DNA of 63,996 nucleotides from Gaiellaceae bacterium (GCA_021323315.1 JAJTCQ010000005.1:1-63996), one strand, 5' to 3'; positions 1 through 8,077 are shown, counted from the stretch's first letter. A program made the numbers and translations. The notes: generated from the letters alone by a model not told the origin.

Positions 1-1265
1 AGTCGGTCGTCGGGGTTCGGGAGCACGGTGGCGATCAGCCAGGCCACTGCGGCGGCGAGGACCGCGATCGGGGCGACGTCGAATGCCGACGCGCCCATGA
101 GGAGCGAAACGAGCAGCACGGCCGTGAACGGGACCCGGAGCACGGCTGTCGTGCCGGCGGCGATGCCGGCGGCGACTGCGGGTGTCGTATCCAGCCCGGG
201 GAGGATGTCGGCCGCGAACATCCCGGCGGCGACGCCGATCGCGATCGCCGGAAACACCGGCCCGCCTCGAAAGCCGGCGCCGAGCGACAACCCGTATGCG
301 AGGCCCTTGGTCGCGACGAGGAGGATCAGCACGCCCGCCGATCCCTCCGCAACGACATCCGGCAGCTCGGCCTGACCGGAGAAGAGGACGAGGTCGACGG
401 GCCGATCGGCGATTGCCCGGAACGCGACGGCCAGCGTGCCGACTGCGAGTCCGGCGACGACGAGCAGCGCAGCGGGGCTGAGAGTCGATTGCGCCGCGAT
501 GCCGTGTGCGAAGTGACGAATTCCCACGATGACGACCGCGATGACCACGGCCATGAGCAGACACCAGGCCAGGTCCGTCAGGCGCAGCGTCTCGTACGGC
601 GGGAGAGAAGGCAGCGCCAGATTCGTCTGGTGCAGCCCGTCCCAGCCCGCGACCCCGGTGAAGACGACCGCGCCGGTCCCTGCCGCCACGAATCCCGGCA
701 GCAGCGCGCGGCCGATCTGCTGCGCAGGAATCTTCCCGCTCGCCGCGGTCACCTCGAACAGGAGAAACGCTGCGATCAAAGGGCCGCCGAAGAGGGCAGC
801 GACCGCCGCGAACGCACCTGCGAGCGAGAGCAGCTGAGCTTCCGTCCCCTCCAGTCGAATCAGTCGCACCGCGAGCGCGCCGAGACCGAGCCCGAGCGCG
901 ATCAGAGGAGCCTCCGGGCCGAGAACGAGGCCGAGCCCGAGGGTCGCGAGTGCCGCAGGAAGGATGCTCGCAAGCGCGATGGTGGGAATCGGGTCGGCTC
1001 CGAGCCCTTCCAGTGGCGAGTGCCCGCCATGGCCCGGCAACCGGACGGCGCCCGCGACCAGCAGCCCCGCGAGCCCCGGGACGAGGACCACGTACCACCA
1101 GGCGGGCTCGCTCCAGCCGAGCTCCTCGGGGATCACGTCCCACACGAGGTGGATCACGTCGTGGATCGCGGTCTGGAACAGCACGGCCGCGAACGCGACG
1201 GGCACGCCCAGCAGCGCCGCGAACACGAGGGTCCGAACGTATGCCGTCGCCTGCGAGTCGCGCAT
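1..1265 (-). CDS. ClC-family chloride channel/exchanger (3' end cut by window)
   Basis: Multi-spanning membrane protein of the ClC family, which moves chloride or other anions as a channel or proton antiporter. The 421 visible residues are almost entirely hydrophobic helices. The three anion-pathway signatures are recognisable: GHGGHSP at 78-84 (family GSGIP region), GPEAP at 116-120 (family GREGP, with the gating glutamate kept), and GGPVFP near 332-337 (family GxFxP). The frame is still open at base 1, so the C-terminus lies outside and any CBS domain cannot be judged. The ATG at 1265 is chosen because a TAGTGT hexamer sits 6 bases upstream. It is divergent from the marR gene. Channel versus exchanger cannot be told from this. 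Confidence 0.85.
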   Translation of the reverse strand, partial: MRDSQATAYVRTLVFAALLGVPVAFAAVLFQTAIHDVIHLVWDVIPEELGWSEPAWWYVVLVPGLAGLLVAGAVRLPGHGGHSPLEGLGADPIPTIALASILPAALATLGLGLVLGPEAPLIALGLGLGALAVRLIRLEGTEAQLLSLAGAFAAVAALFGGPLIAAFLLFEVTAASGKIPAQQIGRALLPGFVAAGTGAVVFTGVAGWDGLHQTNLALPSLPPYETLRLTDLAWCLLMAVVIAVVIVGIRHFAHGIAAQSTLSPAALLVVAGLAVGTLAVAFRAIADRPVDLVLFSGQAELPDVVAEGSAGVLILLVATKGLAYGLSLGAGFRGGPVFPAIAIGVAAGMFAADILPGLDTTPAVAAGIAAGTTAVLRVPFTAVLLVSLLMGASAFDVAPIAVLAAAVAWLIATVLPNPDDR

Positions 1266-1271
1266 GGGCGG

Positions 1272-1277
1272 ACACTA
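1272..1277 (-). promoter_or_regulatory. -10 hexamer of the ClC gene
   Basis: TAGTGT on the minus strand, 6 bases before the ATG at 1265. The transcript would begin at or next to the start codon. Confidence 0.5.
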
Positions 1278-1306
1278 CTGCCCAGCGGCGCACGCCACCC
1301 CGCTGC

Positions 1307-1339
1307 TATAGTTCGTGACGTTAATGATTAATGACGTTA
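1307..1339 (+). promoter_or_regulatory. marR promoter with likely self-operator
   Basis: TATAGT at 1307-1312 is a good -10 box. It is followed at once by an A+T island in G+C-rich DNA: TGACGTTA occurs twice as a direct repeat (1316-1323 and 1332-1339), enclosing TTAATGATTAA (1321-1331), which is symmetric around its central G. MarR proteins bind A+T-rich palindromes of this size. The island covers both candidate start codons, so a bound repressor would block transcription start. Binding is inferred. Confidence 0.55.
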
Positions 1340-1767
1340 CGATTTCGCCGGAGACTGTCGCCGCAGACCTGCGTCCTGTCCTCCTCCGGCTCGCACGCGA
1401 GCTGCGCAAGGAGACGGAGCAGCTCGGCATCACGGCACGTCAGGCGACCTTGCTCTGGCTCGTGAAGCGGAGCCCCGGGCTCTCGCTGGCGGAGCTCGCC
1501 CATGAGGAGGGCATCTCGCCCCCGGCGATGTCCGGCCACATCGACCGGCTGGAGCGCGCCGGCCTGCTCGAGCGTGAACGCTCGAACCGAGACCGCCGGC
1601 GCGTCGGGCTGCGGCTCACGGACGACGGCGAGAAGCTCATGCGTCGGATTCGCGCTCGCCGGACCACCTGGCTGGCCGATCGCCTTCGCGCGCTCGGTCC
1701 CGCAGAGCTCGAGGCCGTCGAAGTCGCTCTGCCTGCGCTCCTGCGACTCGTGGATCCCGACGCGTGA
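1324..1767 (+). CDS. MarR-family transcriptional regulator
   Basis: Winged-helix dimeric repressor of about 147 residues, the usual MarR size. The recognition region reads as a standard MarR fold: LAELAHEEGISPPAMSGHI (helix-turn-helix), then LERAGLLERERSNRDRRRVG, the arginine-rich wing. It overlaps the following MFS transporter by the four bases GTGA, so it most likely regulates an efflux operon in response to a small lipophilic ligand. The start could be ATG 1324, used here, or GTG 1315 three codons earlier; ATG is preferred because GTG leaves only 2 bases after the -10 box. The ligand is unknown. Confidence 0.85.
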   Translation: MINDVTISPETVAADLRPVLLRLARELRKETEQLGITARQATLLWLVKRSPGLSLAELAHEEGISPPAMSGHIDRLERAGLLERERSNRDRRRVGLRLTDDGEKLMRRIRARRTTWLADRLRALGPAELEAVEVALPALLRLVDPDA

Positions 1768-3014
1768 GCACGCTCGCCTTCACGCTGCGCGCACGCACAT
1801 TCCGCAGCCTGCGGCGCCATCGCAACTACCGCATCTTCTTCACCGGTCAGCTCGTCTCGCTCGCGGGTACGTGGATGCAGAACGTCGCCCTCGCCTGGCT
1901 CGTCATCGAGCTCTCCGGGTCGGCGCTGGCGATAGGTGCGCTCGCCTTCTGGCGCTTCGTGCCGTTCACGCTGTTCGGCCTCGTCGCGGGCGTGGTCGCG
2001 GACCGTTTCGAATCGAGGAAGCTGGTGATGACGACGCAGGCCGCCGCCATGGCGATCTCGATCGCGCTTGCGGTCGTGACGCTCACGGACACCGCGACGC
2101 TCCCACTCGTCTACGTCCTCGCGGCGCTCGGCGGCATCGCCCTCGCCTTCGACGCGCCGGGGCGACAGTCGCTGACCTTCCAGATGGTCGGGCCACGAGA
2201 GCTGCCCAACGCAGTCGCGCTCAACTCGGGGCTCTTCAACGGGTCGCGCGTCATCGGCCCGGCGATCGCGGGCCTCGTCATCGCCGCAGTCGGAACAGGC
2301 CTCTGCTTCGTCCTGAACGCCGTGAGCTTCCTGGCCGTCCTGACGGCCCTCGCGCTCGTCCGCGAACAGGAGCTGCGTACGGTGGAGAAGGATCCCTCGG
2401 CCCGCATCATCGACGGGCTCCGGCGCGCGTTTGCCTACGCATGGAACGACCCGCAGCTCCGCCTCGTCCTCGCGGTCGTCACGGTCGTCTCGACGGTCGG
2501 CTTCAACTTCCATGTCCTCGTGCCGCTGCTCGCGGCCGACACGCTCCACGTCGGGCCGGAAGGCTTCGGCTTCCTCTCGGCCTCCTTCGGGGTCGGCGCG
2601 CTCGCCGGAGCGCTCGCGGCGGCCACGTTCCGCCACGCGAGCTGGCGCCTGTTCGCCGTCGGCACGGCCTCGTTCGGCGTCTTCGCGCTGCTTCTCGCGC
2701 CGGTGCAGAACGCCTACCTCGCAGGCATCCTCCTGGTCGGGATCGGGGTCTCGTTCACGCTCTTCACGGCGAACGCGAACGCGCTCGTCCAGCTCGCCGC
2801 GCCGGATCACCTGCGCGGCCGGCTGATCGGCGTCTACCTCTTCGCATTCGTGGGCGTCGCACCGGTCGGGGGTCTCTTCGCCAGCTGGCTTGCCGAGGTC
2901 GGCGGCACGTCACTCGCATTTGCGGTCGCCGGGCTGACCGCGCTGGGCTCGATCGTCCTCGCGCACACGTGGAAGTCGCGGGCGACGGTGCCGGTCCCCT
3001 CACACGCCGGATAG
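1764..3014 (+). CDS. MFS transporter (EntS / MFS_3-like exporter)
   Basis: Major facilitator of 416 residues with about 12 hydrophobic helices. The N-terminus RNYRIFFTGQLVSLAGTWMQ, followed by ALAWLVIELSGSA, is typical of the transmembrane secretion effector / enterobactin-exporter-like branch. The loop VADRFESRKLVM corresponds to the conserved MFS 2-3 loop. GTG at 1764 overlaps the marR stop (GTGA), so the two are translated together and the substrate is probably the compound sensed by the MarR protein. No residue pattern reveals the substrate. Confidence 0.85.
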   Translation: MSTLAFTLRARTFRSLRRHRNYRIFFTGQLVSLAGTWMQNVALAWLVIELSGSALAIGALAFWRFVPFTLFGLVAGVVADRFESRKLVMTTQAAAMAISIALAVVTLTDTATLPLVYVLAALGGIALAFDAPGRQSLTFQMVGPRELPNAVALNSGLFNGSRVIGPAIAGLVIAAVGTGLCFVLNAVSFLAVLTALALVREQELRTVEKDPSARIIDGLRRAFAYAWNDPQLRLVLAVVTVVSTVGFNFHVLVPLLAADTLHVGPEGFGFLSASFGVGALAGALAAATFRHASWRLFAVGTASFGVFALLLAPVQNAYLAGILLVGIGVSFTLFTANANALVQLAAPDHLRGRLIGVYLFAFVGVAPVGGLFASWLAEVGGTSLAFAVAGLTALGSIVLAHTWKSRATVPVPSHAG

Positions 3015-3154
3015 GCCGCGCCGCTGCGGGCGCCGAGGCACGTGTGCGCCGGGTTGACGTCGAGCTTCCCCTCGACTCCGTGATCGCGAAGGACGGGGAT
3101 CAGTACCCTCGGCCATGGCCGGACAGCCTCCTGGATGCGCTCGGCCCGCTGCGC

Positions 3155-3160
3155 GATACT
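3155..3160 (+). promoter_or_regulatory. -10 hexamer of the dehalogenase gene
   Basis: GATACT, 7 bases before the GTG at 3168. This supports that GTG over an in-frame start 33 bases upstream. Confidence 0.4.
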
Positions 3161-3167
3161 CGGCGAC

Positions 3168-4058
3168 GTGGACGCGTACCGCACGCCCGACGAGCGCTTC
3201 CGAGGACTGCCCGGCTACGCGTTCGAGCCGAACTACATCGAACAGGACGGCCTCCGCATGCACTACGTGGACGAGGGCGAGGGCGCGCCCGTGCTCATGC
3301 TCCACGGCGAGCCGACGTGGGCGTTCCTCTATCGGAAGATGATCCCCACGGTGGCGAGTGTCGCTCGCGTCGTCGCGCCCGACTACTTCGGCTTCGGCCG
3401 CTCGGACAAGCCCACCCGGATCGAGGATTACTCCTACGACTTCCACTGCGCGTCGATCGAGCGCTTCGCGGACGAGCTCGACCTTCGTGACGTCACCGTC
3501 GTCGTGCAGGACTGGGGCGGGCCGATCGGGCTGCGGCTCGCCGTGGAGCGGCCCGATCGCGTGGCACGGCTCGTGATCCTGAACACCGGGATCGGCGCGG
3601 GCCGCGCGCCGTCGGACGAGTGGCTCCGCTTCCGCGAGTTCGTCCGGCGGGTCGGCACCGACCTCGTGCCCGGTCAGCTCATCCGCATCACTTGCGTCGA
3701 CGAGCTTGCGCACGACGTCGTCGAGGCCTACAACGCGCCCTTCCCGACATCCGAGTCGAAGGCCGGCATGCTTGCGTTCCCGGAGCTCGTGCCGACGGAC
3801 ATGGAGCATCCGAGCGCAGCCAAGATGACGGAGGTACGCGCCGCGCTCGAGGAGTGGGACCGCCCGGCGCTCGTCCTCTTCTCCGACTCGGACCCGGTCT
3901 TCACCCCGGCCGCAGCGGAGCGCATGGCGGCCCGGATCCCCGGCGCCGGCCGAGCGGAGACCGTCGCGGGCGCGGGGCACTTCCTGCAGGAGGAGAAGGG
4001 CGAGGAGATCGCCGACCGTGTCCTTCGCTTCCTCGCAGCCGACCCGGTGACGACCTGA
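3168..4058 (+). CDS. haloalkane dehalogenase (DhlA-like alpha/beta hydrolase)
   Basis: Hydrolyses a carbon-halogen bond through an aspartyl-ester intermediate. The 296 residues align closely with what I know of Xanthobacter DhlA: RTPDERF at 5-11, oxyanion loop HGEPTW at 46-51, and VVQDWGG with nucleophile Asp115 and halide-holding Trp116. The acid is probably Asp242 in FSDSDPVF and the general base His271 in GAGHFLQEE. Trp152 in the cap is a candidate second halide ligand. The start at GTG 3168 matches the family N-terminus. The next gene starts on the stop codon (TGATG). Epoxide hydrolases and fluoroacetate dehalogenases share the fold, but the QDWGG and HGEPTW motifs favour haloalkane dehalogenase. 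The true substrate is unknown. Confidence 0.82.
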   Translation: MDAYRTPDERFRGLPGYAFEPNYIEQDGLRMHYVDEGEGAPVLMLHGEPTWAFLYRKMIPTVASVARVVAPDYFGFGRSDKPTRIEDYSYDFHCASIERFADELDLRDVTVVVQDWGGPIGLRLAVERPDRVARLVILNTGIGAGRAPSDEWLRFREFVRRVGTDLVPGQLIRITCVDELAHDVVEAYNAPFPTSESKAGMLAFPELVPTDMEHPSAAKMTEVRAALEEWDRPALVLFSDSDPVFTPAAAERMAARIPGAGRAETVAGAGHFLQEEKGEEIADRVLRFLAADPVTT

Positions 4059-4459
4059 TGGGGCTCGAGCTGTTCATGGTGGGCGTCGTCGTCGAGGACA
4101 TGCGGCGCGCGCTCGAGTTCTACCGCCGGCTCGGCGTGGAGGTCCCGGAGGGGAGCGAGGAGCTCGAGTTCGTCGAGGTGGAGATGAGCGACCTCACGTT
4201 CTTTCTCAGCACGACCGGTGCACAGGCGAGGTGGGATCCTTCGGCACGAGCGCCTGCGGCCGGCGGCTACCGGATCCTGCTCGAGTTCTACGTCGAGACG
4301 GCGGAAGCGCTCGACGCCAAGTACGCAGAGCTGACCGGCTACGGCTACGAAAGCCACTGTGCGCCGTTCGACGTAGGCCCGTCGACTCGTTTTGCGATGG
4401 TCGACGACCCGGACGGAAACACGATCCTGCTGTCGTCGGCGACGGCCGGCGGCTCGTGA
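4058..4459 (+). CDS. VOC-superfamily (glyoxalase/bleomycin-resistance-like) protein
   Basis: Single vicinal-oxygen-chelate domain of 133 residues with the paired beta-alpha-beta-beta-beta modules: N-terminal EDMRRALEFYRRLGVEVPEG and C-terminal FAMVDDPDGNTILL. The usual metal ligands are not obvious. There is no histidine in strand one and no glutamate after the DPDGN turn, so it may bind a ligand without catalysis. It starts inside the stop codon of the dehalogenase gene and is surely co-translated with it. A role in handling the dehalogenation product or in protection is inference only. Confidence 0.75.
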   Translation: MGLELFMVGVVVEDMRRALEFYRRLGVEVPEGSEELEFVEVEMSDLTFFLSTTGAQARWDPSARAPAAGGYRILLEFYVETAEALDAKYAELTGYGYESHCAPFDVGPSTRFAMVDDPDGNTILLSSATAGGS

Positions 4460-4464
4460 GTCGG

Positions 4465-5484
4465 TCAGGTAACGGTCCAGGTATCGCCCGAGTGCAGGAG
4501 CGCGTGGAGCTCGCCCTCGCCTCTCGCTTCCCGTGCTGAGTCGAGCTGCTCTTTCATCAGGTCGTCGTAGACCGGCTGCTCGAGCGCCCGGAACACGCCC
4601 AGCGGCACCGCTCCGTCGGTCTCGTAGGTAATCCGCGACAGCGCAAACGCGAGGCTCGCCTGCGGATGCGCGACGTCGTGGGCGAGCAACGAATTCTCGC
4701 CCGCCTCGGCGACGTCGACCACACGCAGCGAACCGTCCGGGTACTGCTGCACGCCGCGCTCGGCCTCCTCGCCGAAGCGGATGCGCTCGCCGTGCTGCAG
4801 GTAGATCCGGTTGCCCTTGTTCTCACGCACGACGTCGAAGGCGCCGTCGTTGTAGATGTTGCAGTTCTGGAGGATCTCGACGAAGGCCGATCCGCGATGC
4901 CGCGCGGCGGCCCCGAGCACCTCCGTGAGCCCCTTCTTGTCGGTGTCGAGCGCGCGGGCGACGAACGACGCCTCGGCGCCGATCGCGACAGAGAGCGGGT
5001 TGAACGGATGGTCGAGCGAGCCCAGCGGCGTCGACTTCGTCACTTTGCCGAGTTCCGAGGTCGGCGAGTACTGGCCCTTCGTGAGCCCGTAGATGCGGTT
5101 GTTGAAGAGGAGGATCTTCAGGTTCACGTTGCGGCGGAGCGCGTGGATGAGGTGGTTTCCGCCGATCGAGAGCGCATCGCCGTCGCCGGTGACGACCCAG
5201 ACGGAGAGGTCGGGCCGCGTCACGGCGAGGCCGGTCGCGATCGCCGGCGCGCGCCCGTGGATCGAGTGCATCCCGTACGTCTGCATGTAGTACGGGAAGC
5301 GCGCCGCGCAGCCGATGCCCGAGACGAAGACGATCCGCTCGCGCGAGAGGCCGAGCTCCGGCATGAAGCCCTGGATGACGTTCAGGATCGCATAGTCGCC
5401 GCAGCCGGGGCACCAGCGGACCTCCTGGTCGGACTTGAAGTCCTTGGCGGTCAGCTGGACGAGATTCCCGTTGCCCTCGGCCAT
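4465..5484 (-). CDS. korB: 2-oxoglutarate:ferredoxin oxidoreductase, beta (TPP) subunit
   Basis: Thiamine-pyrophosphate subunit of a 2-oxoacid:ferredoxin oxidoreductase, which oxidatively decarboxylates 2-oxoglutarate to succinyl-CoA using ferredoxin. The 339 residues contain CPGCGDY at 25-31 (first cluster cysteines), Cys59 in GIGCAARFP, and the TPP/Mg motif GDGDALS at 100-106, then NNRIYGLTKGQYSPTS. The ATG at 5484 overlaps the last base of the korA stop (TGATG), so the subunits are made in equal amounts. Size and layout match the actinobacterial KorB of mycobacteria. A pyruvate-specific enzyme is less likely given the alpha-subunit motif. Confidence 0.88.
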   Translation of the reverse strand: MAEGNGNLVQLTAKDFKSDQEVRWCPGCGDYAILNVIQGFMPELGLSRERIVFVSGIGCAARFPYYMQTYGMHSIHGRAPAIATGLAVTRPDLSVWVVTGDGDALSIGGNHLIHALRRNVNLKILLFNNRIYGLTKGQYSPTSELGKVTKSTPLGSLDHPFNPLSVAIGAEASFVARALDTDKKGLTEVLGAAARHRGSAFVEILQNCNIYNDGAFDVVRENKGNRIYLQHGERIRFGEEAERGVQQYPDGSLRVVDVAEAGENSLLAHDVAHPQASLAFALSRITYETDGAVPLGVFRALEQPVYDDLMKEQLDSAREARGEGELHALLHSGDTWTVT

Positions 5485-7334
5485 CAGGAATCCACCAGTG
5501 CCATGATCGCGTCCGCGAGCTCCGCCGCCCGGAACGGCCGCCCGCGCACCTTGTTGTAACCCGCCGCGTCCACGAGGTACTGCGCGCGGACGAGCATCCG
5601 CAGCTGGCCGAGGTTCATCTCCGGGATGAGGACCTTCTCGTACGCGCGCAGGACCTCGCCCGTGTTGCGCGGGAACGGGTTCAGGTGGTGAAGGTGGGCA
5701 GTGGCCACCTTGCGGCCGCTGGCCCGCACCCGACGCGCGGCCGCGCCGATTGCGCCGTAGGTCGAGCCCCACCCGAGCACGAGCGTGTCGGCACCGTCGG
5801 GATCGTCGACCTCGAGCGCGGGGATGTCGGCTGCGATTCCGGCGACCTTCGCGGCGCGCAGCCGCACCATCCGGTCGTGGTTCTCCGGGTCGTACGAGAC
5901 GTTGCCGGTCTCGTCCTCCTTCTCGAGTCCGCCGATCCGATGCTCGAGGCCCGGCGTCCCGGGAATCGCCCACGGACGCGCGAGCGTCTCCGCGTCCCGG
6001 CGGTAGGGAAGGAAGCGATCGCCGTCGTTCGGCTCGGTCGCGAACACCGTGTCGATCGCGGGCAGGGAGTCGACGTCCGGGATGAGCCACGGCTCCGAGC
6101 CGTTCGCCAGATACGCGTCCGAGAGGAGGAAGACGGGCGTGCGGTACTTCACGGCAATCCGTGCCGCCTCGATCGCGGCATCGAAGCAGCCCGACGGCGT
6201 GGAGGCGGCCACAACGGGCACGGGCGACTCGGAGTTCCGTCCGAAGAGCACCATCAGGAGGTCGGCCTGCTCGGGCTTCGTGGGCATGCCGGTCGACGGG
6301 CCGGCGCGTTGAACGTCCACGATGACGAGCGGGAGCTCGAGGGTCACCGCGAGCCCCACCGTCTCGGACTTGAGGACGATTCCCGGCCCGGCCGACGTCG
6401 TCACGCCGAGCGCGCCGCCGAACGCCGCGCCCAGCGCTGCGCCCGAGGCCGCGATCTCGTCCTCGGCCTGGAACGTGCGGACGCCGAAGTGCTTCAGGCC
6501 CGCGAGCTGCTCGAGGACGTCCGACGCAGGCGTGATCGGATAGGCGCCGAGAAAGAGCGGTAGGCCCGAGAGCTTGCTGGCGGCGACGAGGCCGTACGTC
6601 AGCGCGGTGTTGCCGGAGATCTGCCGGTACGTCCCTGGTGGAGTCGGTGCCGGCGCGATCTCGTACGAGCTCGCGAAGTCCTCCGACGTCTCGCCGTAGT
6701 TCCAGCCGGCTCTGAACGCCCTCGTGTTCGCCTCGACGATCTCGGGACGCTTCGCGAACTTCGACTCGATGAACCCGATCGTCCCCTCGACCGGCCGGTG
6801 GTAGAGCCAGGACATGAGGCCGAGCGCGAAGAAGTTCTTCGAGCGCTCCGCCTCCCTCGAGGTCACTCCTTCGATCCCCTTGAGCGCCTCGACCGTCATC
6901 GACGAGAGCGCGACCGGGTGCACGTGGAAGTCGCCCAGCGAGCCGTCCTCCAGCGGGTTCGACTCGTACCCCGCCTTCTGGAGGTTGCGGTCGTTGAACG
7001 CGTCGGTGTTGGCGATGATCATCCCGCCCTTCGCGAGGTCGCCGGCGTTGACCTTGAGCGCGGCGGGGTTCATCGCGACGAGCACGCTCGGCTGGTCTCC
7101 GGGCGTGAGGATGTCGTGGTCCGCGAAGTGGACCTGGAACCCCGAAACGCCCGGAAGCGAGCCGGCGGGCGCGCGGATCTCGGCCGGGAAGTCCGGCAAC
7201 GTCGCCAGGTCGTTCCCGAAGACCGCGGTCTCCGACGTGAAGCGATCCCCGGTGAGCTGCATCCCGTCGCCGGAGTCGCCGGCGAATCGGATCACGACCC
7301 GCTCGAGATGCTCGACGGGCTTGCTCGTTGCCAC
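5484..7334 (-). CDS. korA: 2-oxoglutarate:ferredoxin oxidoreductase, fused gamma-alpha subunit
   Basis: Partner of KorB, 616 residues. Residues about 12-200 form the gamma domain (IRFAGDSGDGMQLTGDRF). From about 235 on comes the pyrimidine-binding alpha domain with YPITPASD at 265-272; YPITPAS rather than YPITPSS is the form usual in 2-oxoglutarate enzymes. QRAGPSTGMPTKPEQADL follows. No ferredoxin domain is fused, so an external ferredoxin is needed. The GTG at 7334 has TATACC 6 bases upstream. A 60-bp hairpin repeat lies between it and infA. The pair replaces or bypasses 2-oxoglutarate dehydrogenase in the TCA cycle, which is family knowledge. Confidence 0.88.
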   Translation of the reverse strand: MATSKPVEHLERVVIRFAGDSGDGMQLTGDRFTSETAVFGNDLATLPDFPAEIRAPAGSLPGVSGFQVHFADHDILTPGDQPSVLVAMNPAALKVNAGDLAKGGMIIANTDAFNDRNLQKAGYESNPLEDGSLGDFHVHPVALSSMTVEALKGIEGVTSREAERSKNFFALGLMSWLYHRPVEGTIGFIESKFAKRPEIVEANTRAFRAGWNYGETSEDFASSYEIAPAPTPPGTYRQISGNTALTYGLVAASKLSGLPLFLGAYPITPASDVLEQLAGLKHFGVRTFQAEDEIAASGAALGAAFGGALGVTTSAGPGIVLKSETVGLAVTLELPLVIVDVQRAGPSTGMPTKPEQADLLMVLFGRNSESPVPVVAASTPSGCFDAAIEAARIAVKYRTPVFLLSDAYLANGSEPWLIPDVDSLPAIDTVFATEPNDGDRFLPYRRDAETLARPWAIPGTPGLEHRIGGLEKEDETGNVSYDPENHDRMVRLRAAKVAGIAADIPALEVDDPDGADTLVLGWGSTYGAIGAAARRVRASGRKVATAHLHHLNPFPRNTGEVLRAYEKVLIPEMNLGQLRMLVRAQYLVDAAGYNKVRGRPFRAAELADAIMALVDS

Positions 7335-7340
7335 AGTCGA

Positions 7341-7346
7341 GGTATA
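7341..7346 (-). promoter_or_regulatory. -10 hexamer of korAB
   Basis: TATACC on the minus strand, 6 bases before the korA GTG. Confidence 0.5.
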
Positions 7347-7408
7347 GCTGAAGCGCGACGGCCGAGAGTGGACGGCGGTGGTAGCCAGACCGGCCGGCGA
7401 AGCGGCCG

Positions 7409-7468
7409 CTTCAGGGATCTTTCGCGCGAGCGGGCTCCGCGCAAGCGGACTTCGCTTGCTGCGGGAAA
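7409..7468. repeat. 60-bp intergenic hairpin repeat, copy A
   Basis: Bounded by CTTCAGGGAT (7409-7418) and CTGCGGGAAA (7459-7468), with CGCGCGAGCGG just inside the left end. The centre folds: GCAAGCG / CGCTTGC around the loop GACTT. The same borders and the same inner block recur at 61288-61346 with a different central stem. It lies between infA and korA and could also act as an RNA-level terminator after infA. Confidence 0.6.
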
Positions 7469-7474
7469 CGCGGC

Positions 7475-7696
7475 TCAGCTGAGGCGGTAGACGATGCGGC
7501 CGCGGGTCAGATCGTACGACGAGAGCTCGATGCGAACGCGATCGCCCGGGAACACCCGGATCCGATAGCGCTTCATCCTGCCCCCCATGTAGCCGAGCGC
7601 CTCGTGCCCGTTGTCGAGCCGGACGCGAAACATCCGGCTGCGGAGGGCCTCGATGACCTCACCCTCGACCTCGAGCTTCTCTTCCTTCTCTTTCAT
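7475..7696 (-). CDS. infA: translation initiation factor IF-1
   Basis: Single OB-fold protein of 73 residues (the family is about 72) that binds the ribosomal A site during initiation. Clear IF-1 core: [39 protein letters not shown] and a C-terminal RGRIVYRLS. The start at ATG 7696 is chosen because AAGGAG lies 8 bases upstream and the product then has the family length; the frame stays open for 14 more codons upstream. It stands apart from the usual ribosomal-protein operon and follows the cold-shock gene on the same strand, separated by a strong terminator. Confidence 0.93.
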   Translation of the reverse strand: MKEKEEKLEVEGEVIEALRSRMFRVRLDNGHEALGYMGGRMKRYRIRVFPGDRVRIELSSYDLTRGRIVYRLS

Positions 7697-7724
7697 CCAG
7701 AGCTCCTTGTGTCGGGGAGAAAGA

Positions 7725-7752
7725 AGCCGTGGCCGCACGAGCGGCCACGGCT
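7725..7752 (-). terminator. intrinsic terminator after the cold-shock gene
   Basis: Perfect 12-bp stem AGCCGTGGCCGC / GCGGCCACGGCT with a 4-base loop. Read on the minus strand it is followed by the T-rich run TCTTTCTCC. It begins 9 bases after the csp stop. Confidence 0.8.
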
Positions 7753-7761
7753 GTCAAGTCC

Positions 7762-7971
7762 TTACGACGCGACGGGAATGACGTTCGTCGCCTCGGGGCC
7801 CTTCTGACCCTCGCGCGGCTCGAACTCGACGCGCGAACCCTCGGAGAGGCTCTTGAAGCCATCACCGGCGATGTTCGAGAAATGCACGAAGAGATCCTTC
7901 GCGCCGTCGTCGGGGGTGATGAAGCCATACCCCTTGCTGTCGTTGAACCACTTCACGGTTCCAGTTGCCAT
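7762..7971 (-). CDS. cold-shock domain protein
   Basis: RNA/single-strand DNA chaperone of 69 residues, a single CSD. RNP1 is KGYGFI at 13-18 and RNP2 is LFVHF at 27-31; the N-terminus [20 protein letters not shown] is canonical. A strong GGGAGG ribosome site precedes the ATG, which is rare in this window, and the leader can fold over it (7981-8014). The gene is monocistronic, closed by a strong hairpin. Expected role: melting RNA structure during cold or growth shifts. Confidence 0.93.
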   Translation of the reverse strand: MATGTVKWFNDSKGYGFITPDDGAKDLFVHFSNIAGDGFKSLSEGSRVEFEPREGQKGPEATNVIPVAS

Positions 7972-7980
7972 AGAAAAACA

Positions 7981-8014
7981 CCTCCCTTACCAACTCACGA
8001 ACGGGTAAGGAAAG
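7981..8014 (-). promoter_or_regulatory. leader hairpin that can hide the csp ribosome site
   Basis: In the mRNA, CTTTCCTTAC (bases 8014-8005) can pair with GTAAGGGAGG (7990-7981) across a 14-base loop, using 8 Watson-Crick and 2 G-U pairs. The second arm contains the GGGAGG ribosome site. This would make translation depend on RNA opening, as in other cold-shock genes. The fold is by eye and not energy-calculated. Confidence 0.45.
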
Positions 8015-8077
8015 CGCACGCGCAGACCGGACTCGCTCTTGATTTAACGCGCGGAACCTTAGCAGTAACCGCGTGCG

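Noticed and set aside
489-1331. Plus-strand open frame opposite the ClC gene
   Set aside because: The product is charged nonsense (RRERRQRQ-type repeats). The minus strand has three ClC signatures in order.
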